64,000 nt of DNA from Onchocerca lupi (taxonomy: Eukaryota; Nematoda; Chromadorea; Rhabditida; Onchocercidae), in contig JAOVVO010000447.1 of the NCBI GenBank assembly GCA_028564675.1, positions 1-64,000 on the forward strand. Direction: 5' to 3'. This document shows, piece by piece, positions 25,201 through 38,730 of the stretch (the stretch's first letter is position 1; every line of letters begins with the position of its first letter). Below the pieces are notes generated by a model. The model was not told the origin of the DNA. It was given only the letters and a program-made list of their open reading frames with translations, and made no database searches. A program made the position numbers and the translations under genes.

Positions 25201-28200
25201 AGATGAGATGTTCAATTGATTGAATTCTTTGATTATTCATTTATTGATTAATTGCTATGAATGTATACAAGTTTTCCTTATAGTCTTTCCACTTTTTATT
25301 GGCTACATCCGACTGTAGGTATTAGAAAAGTGCCAATGTAATTGAAACCATAAAATGATTTTGGTACTTCGATACAAAACTACTCTTCATCAATCGTTCT
25401 TTGACATTTGCTGATGATTACGCAGTTTATATAAGTACAAAAATTCTTTCCGAGGGAAATGTAACTCAAATTTTCAAAATGAAGGATTAGTTTAAAAATT
25501 TGGAAAAAATATTTTCGATTGATGGCTGTGAAGGAAGTGGCCTTATTCATGCATTTTCTCGGCATATTCTTCATCGTTTGATGATTCGACAGAATGGACC
25601 ATTGTTGGATAAGGTTCGGGTAACATTATTATCAAGAAGTACTCCATTCAGAAAAATAATAAACGAAGATGAGGTAAGTGAATAATTATAAATAATATAT
25701 CATTTCTTTCTAGTTGCATATTTTGAATGTGATCAGATCATACATACTTATCTTCGACAGAAGGAATTTTCAGATATTTGTTTGTTTCCAAGTCCTTTTT
25801 CATAATTTTCTTAAGATATCGTCCTTTTTAATACCAAAAACTTGTAAAAATATCTGAAGTCGAATATTTGCGGATCCATTTTGTTGACTTCAAAAACTGT
25901 CTTTGTTACTTTGATTACCACCGCTTGTTTGTACGCCAACAGATGCATTTTCGATTTCACTTTCGTCAAATGTTTCTACTTGTTTCAATTCAATTGGAAC
26001 GAGCACTGTCTGCAAATTCTATTATACTACACTTAGTTATGCCATTTGTTTGTTTCGTTTTCTAAAATTTCAGAATTTTTCAGACATCGAAAATTTTTTT
26101 GAATTTCTAAAATCCTTATTTGCGCATTTTAGCGAAACAAATTTTTCCTTCATGTTGTTTTGAAAAAATTCTTTGACTGACCTGTTGTCCGATGAGAGGT
26201 TGTGTGAAAAAGTAGCCGCGTGTTACTCGATCAATTTGAATATGTCGTAAATTTTTGAAAAGGATGTTCAAAATCCCGGCACAGCACAGTGCTGTAAATA
26301 CCGTTTTTTGAACAAGAATATTTTTTTATGAAATCAGAAAACTAGGATAAAATATCAGGTCATGAAATCTAATGGAACTTATTGATGTTTTACTACATTT
26401 ATTGTTTCTTTCTAACTTCTCATCAGTATTTTTTCTGTATCTTCTTTAAATTACTGCTAGTTCTAGGATTTATGAATCTAATCAGTAAGAACTTGTATGA
26501 TATTAATAGTACTGGATTCCTGACCTCCTTCATGAAAAAAGGATATAAGGTAATCCAGTAACCGTATTGGATTATTTGATATTCTTTTTTCATGTGGTTT
26601 TAAAGACAAAATTTAGGGATGAATTTTTCGAACATTTTTTATCTAATATTTTAAATTAGAGTTGAATGTGTTAACCTTGTATGGGAGAAAGTACCATGTG
26701 CAAACTGTACATAGCTACTCGTGTATTGGATACAATTCGATTAAGCTCTAGGAAATTTTCCTGAAAAATGACTATTGATTTCAATTTAGATTAAGAAAAA
26801 AATTTGATGACGCAACTTATTGAGCAAATAATAACCTCATAAAATGACCATCCTTGACCTCGTATTTGCTTATCTTCACCATAGATTAAATATGCTGTCC
26901 AAATAAATATTGTTACAGCAACAATAAAACTGATACTAGTAAACATTATACAAAGCATCTAAAATACTCATTAATAATAAGAAATGGATTTATAATAATG
27001 TCATTAATATTTATTTTTTTTTTTGGTTTATAAACTAGTCTGAAAGAAAAAAAAAAAACAATTTAGGATTCATGAATTTATAAATCAACGAGAAAAAATA
27101 TAAATTCAGATAAGTAGATAATATTTTAAAAGAATTAATGCTTATTTATTTACTACGAATCATATTAATGGATTAATTTTATTCATCTCAATTATTTAAT
27201 AAAAGAATTATACGTAGTGAAGGGTAAGATTGCTCTCCTATAACTTTGTTTAACCGTTATAGTTTAAAAATTTCAAATTTTTTTGCAAGTTTACTCTTTT
27301 GTGCATTTTTTTTTCAGATCTTACCAGAAATTTTCGCGTTGGCCTGTATCTTATAAAGCATAATACAGTGGAAGCATTAAACATAAATAAGATACTTGCA
27401 ATAACGGCCAGATAATAGGGACAACCATCATAAAAAACGCATATGATACCAAATATCATCTATAAAATTAACTCAATTAATAAAAAAATTCGAAATTTAA
27501 TTCAAATTTTTATTTTAAAATTTAAATAATTACATAGCAATTTACCAATTGAAGTGCTGCACCAAAAGCAACCAAAGTTAGAGTGAGCAAGGTTCGTGCA
27601 TGCATCAATATAACTTGATTTGTAACCACTTGATCAATCTGAAATTTGTAGAATCAATTTTTCATGGTTATTTATTCTTAATCTAACATTTTTAGATTTA
27701 TAATATTAATTAATAAAAAATATTTCAATATTAAGTAATAAAAGAGAAAAAAAGAAAGTTTACATGGAATGATGGCGAATTGACAGTTCCTTTGGACGTC
27801 GAACTTTCATTCATTTGATTTACATTGTGAATGTTTGCAATTGTACGTACTGGAAGTTAGTGTATAACAAAAGATTGTTATGAGGTCATGGTTTTAAGAA
27901 AAGTAGAAATTCCACAAATCGAGCTTTGCGGATTTTCATGATTTCGAGGTCATCCGAAATTATACCCGGTCATTCTTAGAGACCTAGAAGGGAAAGTATG
28001 CTACTTTTAAATTTGATAAAGATTCTTGAATTTCATAATCACTTATATTTTTACAAATATGTTTTCCCATTTTGTACTTGCTTTTTACAAACTTTTTAAA
28101 TAAAAATACCATTTACGGTTTTATATCTAGTAACTAATCTTTACGATTGCTTTCTTCAATTTTTAATTCTTTGCGAAATTTCACTCTTCTCAGTTTAGTT

Positions 28201-29189
28201 CATTTATATTCTTCAGCAAAATTTCAAATTCTGAATATATACCTGTAGATTTGGTTGTTATTGTATCATCCGATTCCACCGTCGTGATGGAATCTGTATG
28301 ATTCCTTTGAATTCCGTAACCATCATTCAAGTGCTGTAGTCCATAAGTATCACGATAATAAACACTGGGTGGGAATGATCCTATTGGCTGGAAAAAAAAA
28401 ATTTAATTTTGCTTTTCAAATATTCGATAATTGTGTATTTCTGCAAACTTTATTATTACTGCCTATTGGTATTTTTACTTATTTATTAGTAATAAGAAGA
28501 AAATATCCTTAATAGTGATTCTATTAACTATAACTAAACGATGAAAATTTAATATTCAAATACTTCGATTATAGATTATATCTAATCACTAAAAAGTATG
28601 AAAGATATCAACGAACCAAATTATTTGAAGGTGTCCTATAAGGAATAGGTGCAGCCATGATGAGAGCATGCAAAAGAATCTCGAAAAATATATATCAGGC
28701 TAGCGATGAGCGATAAAATACGACATCATTATTATCAGTTTCATTTCAGATCCAACGTTAACGCATGCATTCAATATATATTCATCCATTATTTGAAGCT
28801 GTAAAGCTGTAAATTTTTTAATTTATGAATAAAATTTGTAAAAGAAAGCCTTATAATGAATGATAAGGCAAGTCTACCGTAGATAGGATATAAAAATTAA
28901 GGGATGTGAAATATATTATTTGATTCACAATATATTTAGAACAAACAAATTAAGAAAAAATGTTTTTAAAAGGTAAAATAAGTAGAAAATAAAATATAAA
29001 TGACAATTTATGATATTAATAAAATTTGATTGATCGGATTAAATTTAGATTTGAACTCATTTGAAATGGATATGTCGTAATGAAATTGAGGATATTAATT
29101 TGAAAAAAAAAAGAAGAAAAAAAAAATGTATTGAAATTTGAAACATTGTTGATTTAAATGGCAGTTTAAAAATGATAAGCTAAGCTTAA

Positions 29190-29236
<47 letters not shown>

Positions 29237-32200
29237 TGATTTTTCGATAATATAATATATAAATGATATGAAATAATGAAATAGTTCAATAGTTACAGTT
29301 GAAAGGAAAGAAAGGATTTGATAAGTGATCATTGGGTGATGATGTAATGATAAATGTAAAAAGCTTAATGAAGTTATAGGGTGATAATGTTGTTAAGAAG
29401 AAGATAAGGAAGAAGATGGAGGAAGAATAAAGAAGAAGATGCAGTGTTTTTAGAGTAAACTATTTTATTGATAAATTTAAAGAATGAAATGATCCAGACA
29501 GTTAGTTAGTTAGTTAACACTGATTCATCGTGAAATGGATACCAAAACATACACTCTCCTACACTTTCATCCGTTTCATAGCTAAACTTTATCATCAATG
29601 ATCTCTTTCCTATTCTAACCATTGATGATAATGCTGATGATAATGACGATGATTGATGATGATGATGATAATGATAATATTGATGATGATCCCGGAAAAG
29701 ATGGCATTAAATATAAAGCAAAATAGCTTTTTGCCGTAATATAAGCAGTGATTTGGTCTATGTGTGTGTGTGTATTGCCTTTTCGCTATAATTACAATTT
29801 TTTAAAAATGTGCTTATTTCATCTTTTACGATATCTTTTTTCAACGTTCTTTTTTCAAAATTCAATTCATCACATCTTTCATCCTTCTCTAATCGATCAG
29901 TTTTACTTTTCTGAACAAATTTAAAGGTACATATTAAAAATTATGCAAAAAAAATTTTAATAATTATTTCAAAAATGATTTTATTTTTATTTCTTATTTT
30001 CTCTCTGTTATTACTTCTGTTTTTTAATTTTGAATAGTATTTCAATTTTTTCCCTTCTATCAATACGATTCATCAATCTTTTTTTGCAATTTTTATTTTT
30101 ATTTTTGTCATTTTTTCTTTTTTTGTTCTAAATAAATATTCTTGCCGTTGGTTTGTTAGATATGTTAGCATTGTTGCTAGAAACTATTTCTGTCTCAAAA
30201 AAAAATGAGCATCATTTTGCTGAAAATTTAATTAATCAATTAACAATTAGTTGATGCAAAATATCCGAATGTTACCACTACATTAATACAATGGTAAATT
30301 ATCTTTCATTTTAGACTGTATTAGCATTAGTTGTTTTGCAATATTATTGCTATCAATATTAATCAACAACTCATTTTCTACTACTATGTTATCTCAGTTT
30401 TTATTCTTTATTTTACTGAATTTAGTAACTTAATGCTCATCTTTTTTTTTTTTTTTTATTAAGAATTCGATGTTTCATTTTAGCTTATGGAAGTTTTGAA
30501 GGATATTCCGGGTATTATTGAAAGACGGGTCGATTATAACAGGTTTATATTACTCTTTACCGAAATATCTGATAAATGGATTAATAAAAGCACTGATTTA
30601 TTTGTTTGACATTTTTGATTGTTTGATAAATTTTAATCATATTTTGAATATTTTTATCTAGATTTTAGAATAGAATCGATAGAAATATTGATAAAAGTTT
30701 CAATATATATAAATATGAAAAATAAATAAATTCTTTTCAACTCATTAACTTAACAAACAAAACTTACTTCTATCGATTTTCACAAGCTTCATATCATTTT
30801 GCCATATTCCATGTATTTTTAGAAGAAATTTAATTCTTTTTCTTTTTTAACATACTTATTTTTTTTTTTAAAATTAATTCCATCTTTCAGTCATTTCATT
30901 ACAGCAGTATTACATTTTTACAACAATTGGAAATCACACATAATAGCGATTTATTCATTGGAATGCACGGTAGTGGCTTAACACATTTGCTGTTTTTGCC
31001 GGACTGGGCTGTCATCTTCGAATTGTATGTTTTTGGTCATTGTTAAATTTTAATTGAAATAATAAGTTTTTCGAAAAATCATTTGTTAAATTTCGTCAGC
31101 AATTTAATTATCATATTCATTTACGTCAAATTAATTTGTCAGTAATTATTTCTGATCGATCTTCATCTAGAAATTTACTCTATGATAGAGTAAGTGAAAG
31201 AAAGAATTAGAATAGGTAGAATAAGAAAGTTCAAAATTAAGTTTGTTTTTTAATTCTCTTTTTTTTTTCGAATTTATCTTTTTCTATTGAGATTTTTCTC
31301 GAAAGATTTGTAATAATCTACGTACTGGTGAAGATAATAATTCATTCCTAGGAAGGAAAAAGAATGATGAGTCAACGAAGATTACTAGAATATTGCAAAT
31401 ATTTGTTAATAAATTTCACAGGTGATATTTTGGTCGGGATCTTAACTAGGATGATGTATTAGTGTTTTCGGTTAAAGATTCCTTGAATGGAATAAAATCT
31501 TTAGCTTGAAATTCCCGATGAGAGAAAAAATGAATAGCTTTTCGAGATGAAAAAGAGGAAAGAAGAATAGATTTAAACATTTATTGATCCTTATAGCGAT
31601 CTTATCCGCTGATTGAAGCGATACCGAAACTGTTTGTTCGTTAACATTGATAGTTTCCGGATATCATCGGTATTCGAGTAATTCCATAGCAGTGAATTCG
31701 GTTAATTTTCGAGAGTGAACGATGAGCGCCGTCATGAATTATGCTTATTATCTTGAAAGCTTTTATCACATATCCGTCAAATTATCTGATGTACATCTTT
31801 ATGATACTTGTTTTTTAAGCTCATTCACTTCCATTCTATTTATAAGCTATCAGATCTGAATTATATACGTTTCGTATGTGTGTTTGTATATATATGCGGA
31901 TAGGCCAGATAGTTATTTAAATATCTTAAGAATCACTAGAATTATTTATGCAACTGCTATAAGAAAGACAGTCATAATGAAATCAAAGGCCACCGACTAA
32001 AACCAATAATACATTGAAAGATTATGCTATTGAAAATGACATTTTATACAAGTTTTACAATCAGTCTCATAATTATTCAAATTGAATGTTCGAAACCAAA
32101 ATTTATAGCAATTAAGCAGAAATAATTGATATCTAATTTATATTTAGAAAGTTGAAAAGTGAAAACAAATCACACTATTCACAATAGCATTTCTAGAATT

Positions 32201-33315
32201 ACATTTATACGAATTGAAAAAACGGTAAAATTATGAGATAAATTTTGCTGAAAATGATGTTATGACGAAGATAAATGCTTTCTATCCTAATTAATATTGT
32301 GTAATTGTACAATAAGGAATTGGAACAACCGCCCAATGACTTTTTTCATTCATTTGGTTAAGTCCAAGAAGAATCCATAAAAATTTGATACGATAATAAG
32401 CATAATTTCTAATGCTGTAAACTATACTACATAGATCACAGCTGAGTAATGTTTTGCAGAAACAAAAGAACTACAAACTTTAATAAACTGACATAATTGC
32501 CTCGTGGCTCCTTTACTCGTCAATAATTCTAATCATTAATCCTATAACGATAAGGAAAAATGTATGCTATTTAAGTGTTCTTACTGTTTCTTCCGAATGT
32601 TTTAAGGTATAATTGTGGTGATGTTAATTGTTATTTGGATCTGGCACGTCTTCGAGGTGTCAAATATGTTACATGGACGAAAAGCGATAAAGTATTTCCA
32701 GTTGGTGAAGATATACATCCGCAAACGGGTAAAGTGCATCAAAAATTTCGAAATTATCGATTTGACCGGGATGAGTTTCGAAGGCTTATTCTTATGGTAA
32801 AATTTTTGTTAATTTTATTGCTCATCCTAAATTTTTAATAGAAATTCAAAAACCAAAAAAATAATAACCATAAACCTTCTGAATAATGTAATAAAAAAAA
32901 TGAAAAAAAAAAAGCTTCATGTTTCATATATTTCAATTTCGAAGCATAACTTTGATAGGTAAACTAATAGCAATCAGGGATTTGAAATCTGTGATATATA
33001 TATTTCTTTTTGTGATACCGATTTCATTTTTTCTTAGAATTTTCCGAATTTTCGAAATTCGGCACGATAACCTGATTTCCTAATATAAATTTTATTCAGT
33101 CTATGCTTTAAATTCTATTTGTTGTTAACATTTGAAATATTTCTATTTATTTATTTAATAGAAGAAAGAAAAAAAGTGAAATTTAAACATTTAAAATTTT
33201 GATATGCGGAAATGAGTTCAGCTTGTTTGAGCAAGTGGAATATGTACGACGTCATCCGGCATATGTCATGGAAATACGAAAACAGAAAAGAAAACAGTAT
33301 AATGATGAACTATGA
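22258..33315 (+). CDS. EOGT: EGF domain-specific O-linked GlcNAc transferase (GT61)
   Basis: EOGT transfers GlcNAc from UDP-GlcNAc to Ser/Thr of folded EGF repeats in the ER lumen. Twelve exons join in phase to 534 residues (human 527): 22258-22425, 22814-22914, 23382-23493, 23622-23719, 23875-23985, 24213-24423, 24637-24804, 25491-25673, 30484-30542, 30905-31024, 32607-32796, 33232-33315. Residues ~4-20 form a hydrophobic signal peptide. LPEEHIQYW, KHCWGYEPNC, LDASVNMYHHFCDFVNLY (HH ~238-239), GMHGSGLTHLLFLPDW (~423-438) and CYLDLARLRGVKYVTW match EOGT in order. The chain ends YNDEL, a KDEL-type retrieval signal (human ends HDEL). The start was chosen for the signal peptide and the nearby acceptor. 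The last exon uses a weak TTTGAG acceptor because it gives a gap-free match to the human spacing; using the nearby TTCAG would need another donor. Intron 8 (4.8 kb) hosts a separate gene on the other strand. Confidence 0.95.
25890..28658 (-). CDS. Nested four-pass membrane protein inside EOGT intron 8
   Basis: I do not recognise the family. Nine exons on the minus strand (28617-28658, 28243-28387, 27764-27849, 27546-27638, 27325-27459, 26836-26958, 26676-26760, 26182-26291, 25890-26009) join in phase from ATG 28658 to TGA 25890-25892, giving 312 residues. Residues 1-105 are polar and Ser/Thr/Asn-rich, starting MAAPIPYRTPSNNL. Four hydrophobic helices follow: ~108-131 (AFGAALQLMIFGIICVF), ~138-158, ~168-193 (ending WTAYLIYG) and ~223-247. 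The loop between helices 3 and 4 is the longest (~29 residues, GEDKQIRGQGW...). The first loop is tiny (DGCPY). The tail of ~60 residues is acidic and ends KDSF. No signal peptide is seen, so both ends are probably cytosolic. The start has a good context (CATCATGGCT). The layout resembles MARVEL-type or Sanpodo-like four-pass proteins only in topology. The gene lies entirely within one EOGT intron and is antisense to it. Every exon has canonical acceptors and consistent phase, so I believe it is real. Confidence 0.85.
29193..29236. repeat. (AT)n microsatellite
   Basis: An almost pure AT dinucleotide run, broken once by GT near 29226, lies in EOGT intron 8 upstream of the nested gene's start. 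Confidence 0.9.
29621..29774. repeat. GAT/GAC/AAT-rich and (TG)n simple repeats
   Basis: A degenerate trinucleotide tract (GATGATAATG type) spans about 29621-29690, and a short (TG)n run lies at about 29760-29772. Both sit in EOGT intron 8 and do not encode anything recognisable. Confidence 0.8.
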
Positions 33316-34134
33316 ATGAATAGACAAGTTTGGATCAGTTATTTCATTTATGCAAATTTCGGGTATTGTCTTTCGATTATGAATTTGATTATTTTTATTC
33401 TGTAGTTTTTTCCAATCTAATTTTGACATCATTCGTCATTATTTTGTTTTCAGACTTTGTAACTTTATATAAGAATTTTAATCATTATATGATTGTTAGT
33501 TTTTGCAGTCGAGTCGAGTAAATTAACCTAAAATTAACTCCGCAAAGGGATTTAGATCAGTTTCATTAGTTTATATGAGTAAAACTAGGTGAATACATAA
33601 TGATTAATCTGAAATTAAGTTTTGATTTCATCCCGAAATAGACGGAATTTACATAAATTGCACGCTATGAAAAACGATTTTTTTCTTTTTTTTTTTTTTG
33701 TTATTCTGACAATATTTATATTAGAATAAGGTTGTACTCAAAGTAGAGTTTTCACTTATTTCTTGTCCAAAAAGTTTTTCTTATGTGCTGTGGCGAATCT
33801 TTTTGAGAAAAGTTTTATTGATTGACGGAACAGTGATTTTTCATTATATTACAAGCGATTATTCGAATATGCTATCCAAGCAAATTGATCACTGGTTATG
33901 GTTATTCTTTCCTTTGTTGTTCGTAAGAAAGAATGCTACTCAACTGAATTATCGGATTGTTGCTGCTGCTACGTTGCTTCAAACTTGAACTAACCGTTAT
34001 TGTCAGTGTAAGAATTTTTCAATCATGAACATAAATCACTGTTAGATACCATTTTTCACATATGCTACTTGATGCGCACGATGCGCTTCTTTGCAGCTTT
34101 TTGTATAGTTTTAGAACGTAACACTGTCGCACGT

Positions 34135-34179
34135 ACGTGCCAATTGATGTGCAAAACGTAACACTTCAATTGGCCACGT
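34135..34179. repeat. Short inverted repeat (hairpin) in a GC-richer patch
   Basis: ACGTGCCAATTGA at 34135-34147 faces TCAATTGGCCACGT at 34166-34179, a 13 bp stem with one bulged C and an 18 nt loop. The patch 34075-34200 is richer in CG dinucleotides than its surroundings and repeats AACGTAACACT twice. Function unknown. Confidence 0.6.
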
Positions 34180-35701
34180 AAATGCAGCACATTATTTTAT
34201 TTGAATCATCAAAGCTTCTTTTTATCTGCTTCAAACTGATACCAATTGCTCACTACGTTGTCATGTACTTTCCGTTTGTGATTGTCGTTCTCTTTTCGTT
34301 CTACTACTGCTATCACTTCTACTAAAAACCAATAATTTTATGATAAACAGTATTCTAAGGACATTTCATTCACACAAATCAGAGAATCAAAGAAGAGTAA
34401 TTGAAATTTCGAACTAGGATAAAATCCTTTTTTAAAGATTATACAAAGTTTTGCGTCGACAATTTTTGCTTCTTTCTAATGAAATTTCTTTTTTTGTTTA
34501 GGATATTGGTCAATTTTTCATATCTTTAAAAGATATTTTTTCATCTCCATCTGTCTCTATTTTCTTTTTTTAATTTTTTTAAAAAGCATCTTGTTATTTG
34601 TTCTAATTTGTTGAATGGTTTTGTTATTATTTAAATAAATTCTTTATGCATCTCTTTTCTAGTTTCTTGTTCTTCAACATTAGCATACTTTGTAGAAAAT
34701 TTGTATCAATTCAAAATTATTTGATAATAAATGCGAAGCATTCCACAGTATTTTCCACATTGATGCTTCGTTGTAATCGGATATTTTTGCTGATAATATA
34801 TTATCAGTCATTAAAATACCATTCCATTTCAATCATAATCATTAATCAAAAATCAATTATAATTAGCATAATAACGATTGAATGAAGAAAGAAAAATTAC
34901 TGAATGATAGGATTGCTATGTCAATAATCAACAATTTTTAACATTTTTTATCCATTTTGGTAAACGAAAATATATCATCAAACACAAATAAATATCAAAT
35001 GAATTATGAAAGGATGTGAAAAAAAAAAAAAGGAAAATTTCACGAGATTTCTAGAAAAAGAAAATTTATTTTTTCATAAAATGTAAAAATAATAATTCTA
35101 TTAAAATTGAAATATTTATTAAACTTTGTCACCTATTCATTTAATCAATCAATTACTAATAATTGTATAAAATGAATAATAGTATGAAGCAAAAAATGCA
35201 CTTTATTTTTATCACAAAAATACAATTTTCAGAAGTGTGACTAATTTCTTTTTTAACAAAAAAAACGAAAAAAACATGGAAAAGAAAGAGAGAAAAGAAA
35301 AAGCAAAAACAGAAAACGGAAAAAAAAAAAAAAGCTTTTGATAATTCGATAATCAACTTAAGCCAAATTCTGAAAATAATTTTTGCATTGCCACTTTGTA
35401 AAAATATTGAAAGCTTAATCTGCTTTTTTTTGTCCATCTTCTTGATGAAAATTTGTTAAATTAATGTCAGAGTTCTTTTTTTTTTACTTTTTTTGCTCGA
35501 CAATATAAAAATGATAATAGTTCCATCATTTTATCTATATTTTCCTACATATGTTGCGCAAGGATTCCCAATTCGTTCAATTTTCAATTAATTGAGTTGG
35601 AATTTAATATCAAACACATATATATGCAATTAATTTTTCTTTCAATAACTTTTTTTTTTAATCAAAAGAATGGCATCAATTATTTTTTCTTTTTTCTTTT
35701 T

Positions 35702-35735
<34 letters not shown>

Positions 35736-35906
35736 TAGTTGAACAAATAAGATGCGAAAATTTCAAAATTATTGCAATTCTGATTGATGAGATAGTCTAA
35801 ACTGAAGAAAACAAGAACAAAATTTATCAAAGTTTATATCAGCAGGTCAATCTTACGATAATAAAAGGTTTGACGATATTATCATCTTTAATTAGCAACT
35901 GCTATC

Positions 35907-35941
35907 ATTATCGTTGTCATCCACATGATGACAATGATAAT
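35907..35941. repeat. Perfect-looking hairpin with extended imperfect arms
   Basis: ATTATCGTTGTCATC (35907-35921) pairs with GATGACAATGATAAT (35927-35941) across a 5 nt loop. Fourteen of 15 positions are Watson-Crick and one would be G-U in RNA. Outside it GCTATC (35901-35906) can pair with GATAGC (35952-35957). It could be a small palindromic element or a structured transcript. No more can be said from the sequence. Confidence 0.6.
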
Positions 35942-38579
35942 TAGTAATGATGATAGCTGATGACGATATCATCGTAATTTATCGAGCAATTATCATTATC
36001 ATTTTGTATGAAAGGCTTTGATCAACTTTATACCAATTTACTTTGAATACAAAATATTGGCATCCATAATTTGTCTGATCGATAAGACAATTAATCCACA
36101 TCGTATAAGCATCAATTAATTATAAATGTATCATAAAGATGTAAATTTTAACATTGTCAAGGCGGATTTAATCAATGATAAATGATATATTTCGAAGTGT
36201 CAAAACTTCCTTCTACAGTTTCGTACCTTGAACTTATGGAAAAGTTTTGTTTCTGTAGCCATATTGAAGAACAAAAAAATTCATCAATACAGGTAAAATA
36301 AATAACTATTAACGAGAAGGAATAACATTTCTAATGAATTTTTATTAAAAAAAAAAAAAAGAAAAAAAAATGAAACGAAAAAACTCTTTTATATGCTGAT
36401 ATTTTCATAAATAAAAATCAAGCCTGACTTTTTTTTTTTTTTTTTTTTTGAATAAGTTTAAATAAATCAAGCCTAATTGTATCAAAAAAAAAAAAAAAGG
36501 AAAAAAGAAGAAAGCAATGGCATTTAATTTTTGCATAAAATATAAATTATATTTTTGAAAATTTTTATAATTTTTCTTAAAGAATTGAAATTTAAAAAAA
36601 AAAAAAAAAAAGTTTTTTCATTTTGTTTTCCTTTCAAACAATCGTCGCATAATTGATGATTACATTTTAGAGTTTTGGTTGCTGTCATAAAAGACAATTA
36701 TTTTCACCACGTCAACAATCCGTTTTTAGCATAGATCCCAAAAAAAAAAAAAAAAAAGAAAAAAGAAAAAAAAAAGGAAAAAATCCATTGGGAGTGGCAA
36801 ATAAAGATTTTCTTATTTTAGCTAAGATTTAATTTTTTATTTTCATTTTCATTCGTTAACCAAAAATATTCCACGATACTTTTCCCGGCAACTCTTCAAA
36901 TTTACATTAGCAGCTCGATCGAGACTTGTTTATTTCAAATTTGTGTTTGAAAAGAAGAAGGATAAAACGAATTCAAAGTAAGAAAGAGAGGTGAGAGAAA
37001 TGTTCGAATTAATCATTGTTTTTTTATTGCGGTTATAAAATTTGATAAATTTTCACTTTAAAATATTGACCGTAAATGTTATGATTTAAAATGACAAAAG
37101 TTGTATTAGGAATCGAATTTTCATTTTGTTTAGCAATTAGCAAAGCGTCGATTCTGCTTAATTAATTTTTAATTTCATTTTTAAATTTAACATTTATAAA
37201 TCAATTTGAAATATTTCGTAAAAAATTAACAAAATTTAAATAAAACAAATACATGAACTACACTGATATTAGTGAAATAATTATAATTCTAGAAAGAATT
37301 AAAAAAATCGCTTTATTTATTGAAAATTGTTCGGCCGTTTTGTGGGAAAATTTTGAATATTTTTTCCGGTAATAGTATTCGTTCAATGATTGAAAATTCA
37401 ATGGTGATAATATTCAATTTCAATGTAATCATTCAACGATTAAATTTAAGAATTCAAATTAAGGAAATAAATTTTTCGATTACAATTTTTAATTTTTAAT
37501 CCTTTTAATAATATTGTTGCAAATGGAACATATCTTTAACTAGTTAGTGTTCTATTTTGTTATTCAAATTTAAATTTCAAGTTTAGAAATAAATCAGATA
37601 TATTTGAAATATATTAAATAACATATAATGTTAGCTAACAGCGACAAACTGTAAATGCAATTAATTAAGTTATATTTGTCATGAGCAATCAATCATTTGT
37701 CATTTGTTGTTTTTTCTTTTTTTTCTTTCCTTCTTTCGTTTTCTTCTCAAATTTCATAGAAAATGTTCGTTCGTTCAATTTATTTGCATTTCGTTTGCAA
37801 TCATTGAAATTATTTTAAACAATTATTTTTGCAATTTCTAATTTATTTTCTTTTGTTAGATTTTGTAGCAAACTAAAGTACTTTTTTAAAATAAATGATT
37901 AATTTGTCTAAATTTAGATATTGCAAAGAAATGTCTGGTTCATGTCTTATCTAAATATGCAATCCTTAAAAAAAAAAAAAAAAAAAAATAGACATTGGTA
38001 AGAGCTAACAGATTGTTGCCATGTAAATTATTAAAAATTAGAATTGCAAGAAAAAAAAAATCGTAAATATTTACTTAATTCATTTTCAATCAAAACTGAA
38101 TTAAAAACCAAAAAATTTTTTTCATAAAAAAAAAAAATATAACTATAAAAAAAGCTCATTTAACATCCTTCTCTTTCTTTACTTTAGATATTTCGAATTT
38201 GTTTTTTCTTGTCTTTCAAAAATTATTTCATAGATTTTGCTGAAATTTTTGAATTTTTGAAAATTTATGATTAGTTGGACAGAAAAACGAAATTAATTAC
38301 TATGAGAAAAATCATTTTAGTTTAAATGTAAGGCGTGCGAGGGAAATCTTAAAATGATAGCATGAAAAAATTCTATTAAATTTCAATTTTCATTCCTTTC
38401 ATTTCTAATTAAAGTAGTTATTTCAATCAGCTAGATTTATGATTAATTAACATAAAAGTAGTCATGGTAACTTTATCAGAAATCTGTCATGAATGAGCAA
38501 ATGGATATTGTTTGCCTAGTTTTTCAAATCTAGAATAGACTATAAATTCACGCTATATCAGAGGGATTTCATAATCTCA

Positions 38580-38581
<2 letters not shown>

Positions 38582-38612
<31 letters not shown>
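38582..38612. repeat. (CT)n microsatellite
   Basis: A clean CT dinucleotide run in noncoding DNA between the EOGT and GPCR genes. Confidence 0.9.
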
Positions 38613-38615
<3 letters not shown>

Positions 38616-38664
38616 GAGTAAATTTGATTGATTAAGGATCAAACTTGTCTATCTCTTATCAGTA

Positions 38665-38730
38665 AGCAATTCATTATCCATAAATTCAAATTTATCAGTA
38701 ATTCATTATCCATAAATTCGAATTTAAATA
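38665..38730. repeat. Two-copy tandem duplication of about 32 bp
   Basis: ATTCATTATCCATAAATTC occurs at 38669 and again at 38701, followed by AAATTTA and GAATTTA respectively. Each copy is preceded by ATCAGTA. The copies are nearly identical, so this is a recent duplication. Confidence 0.8.
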
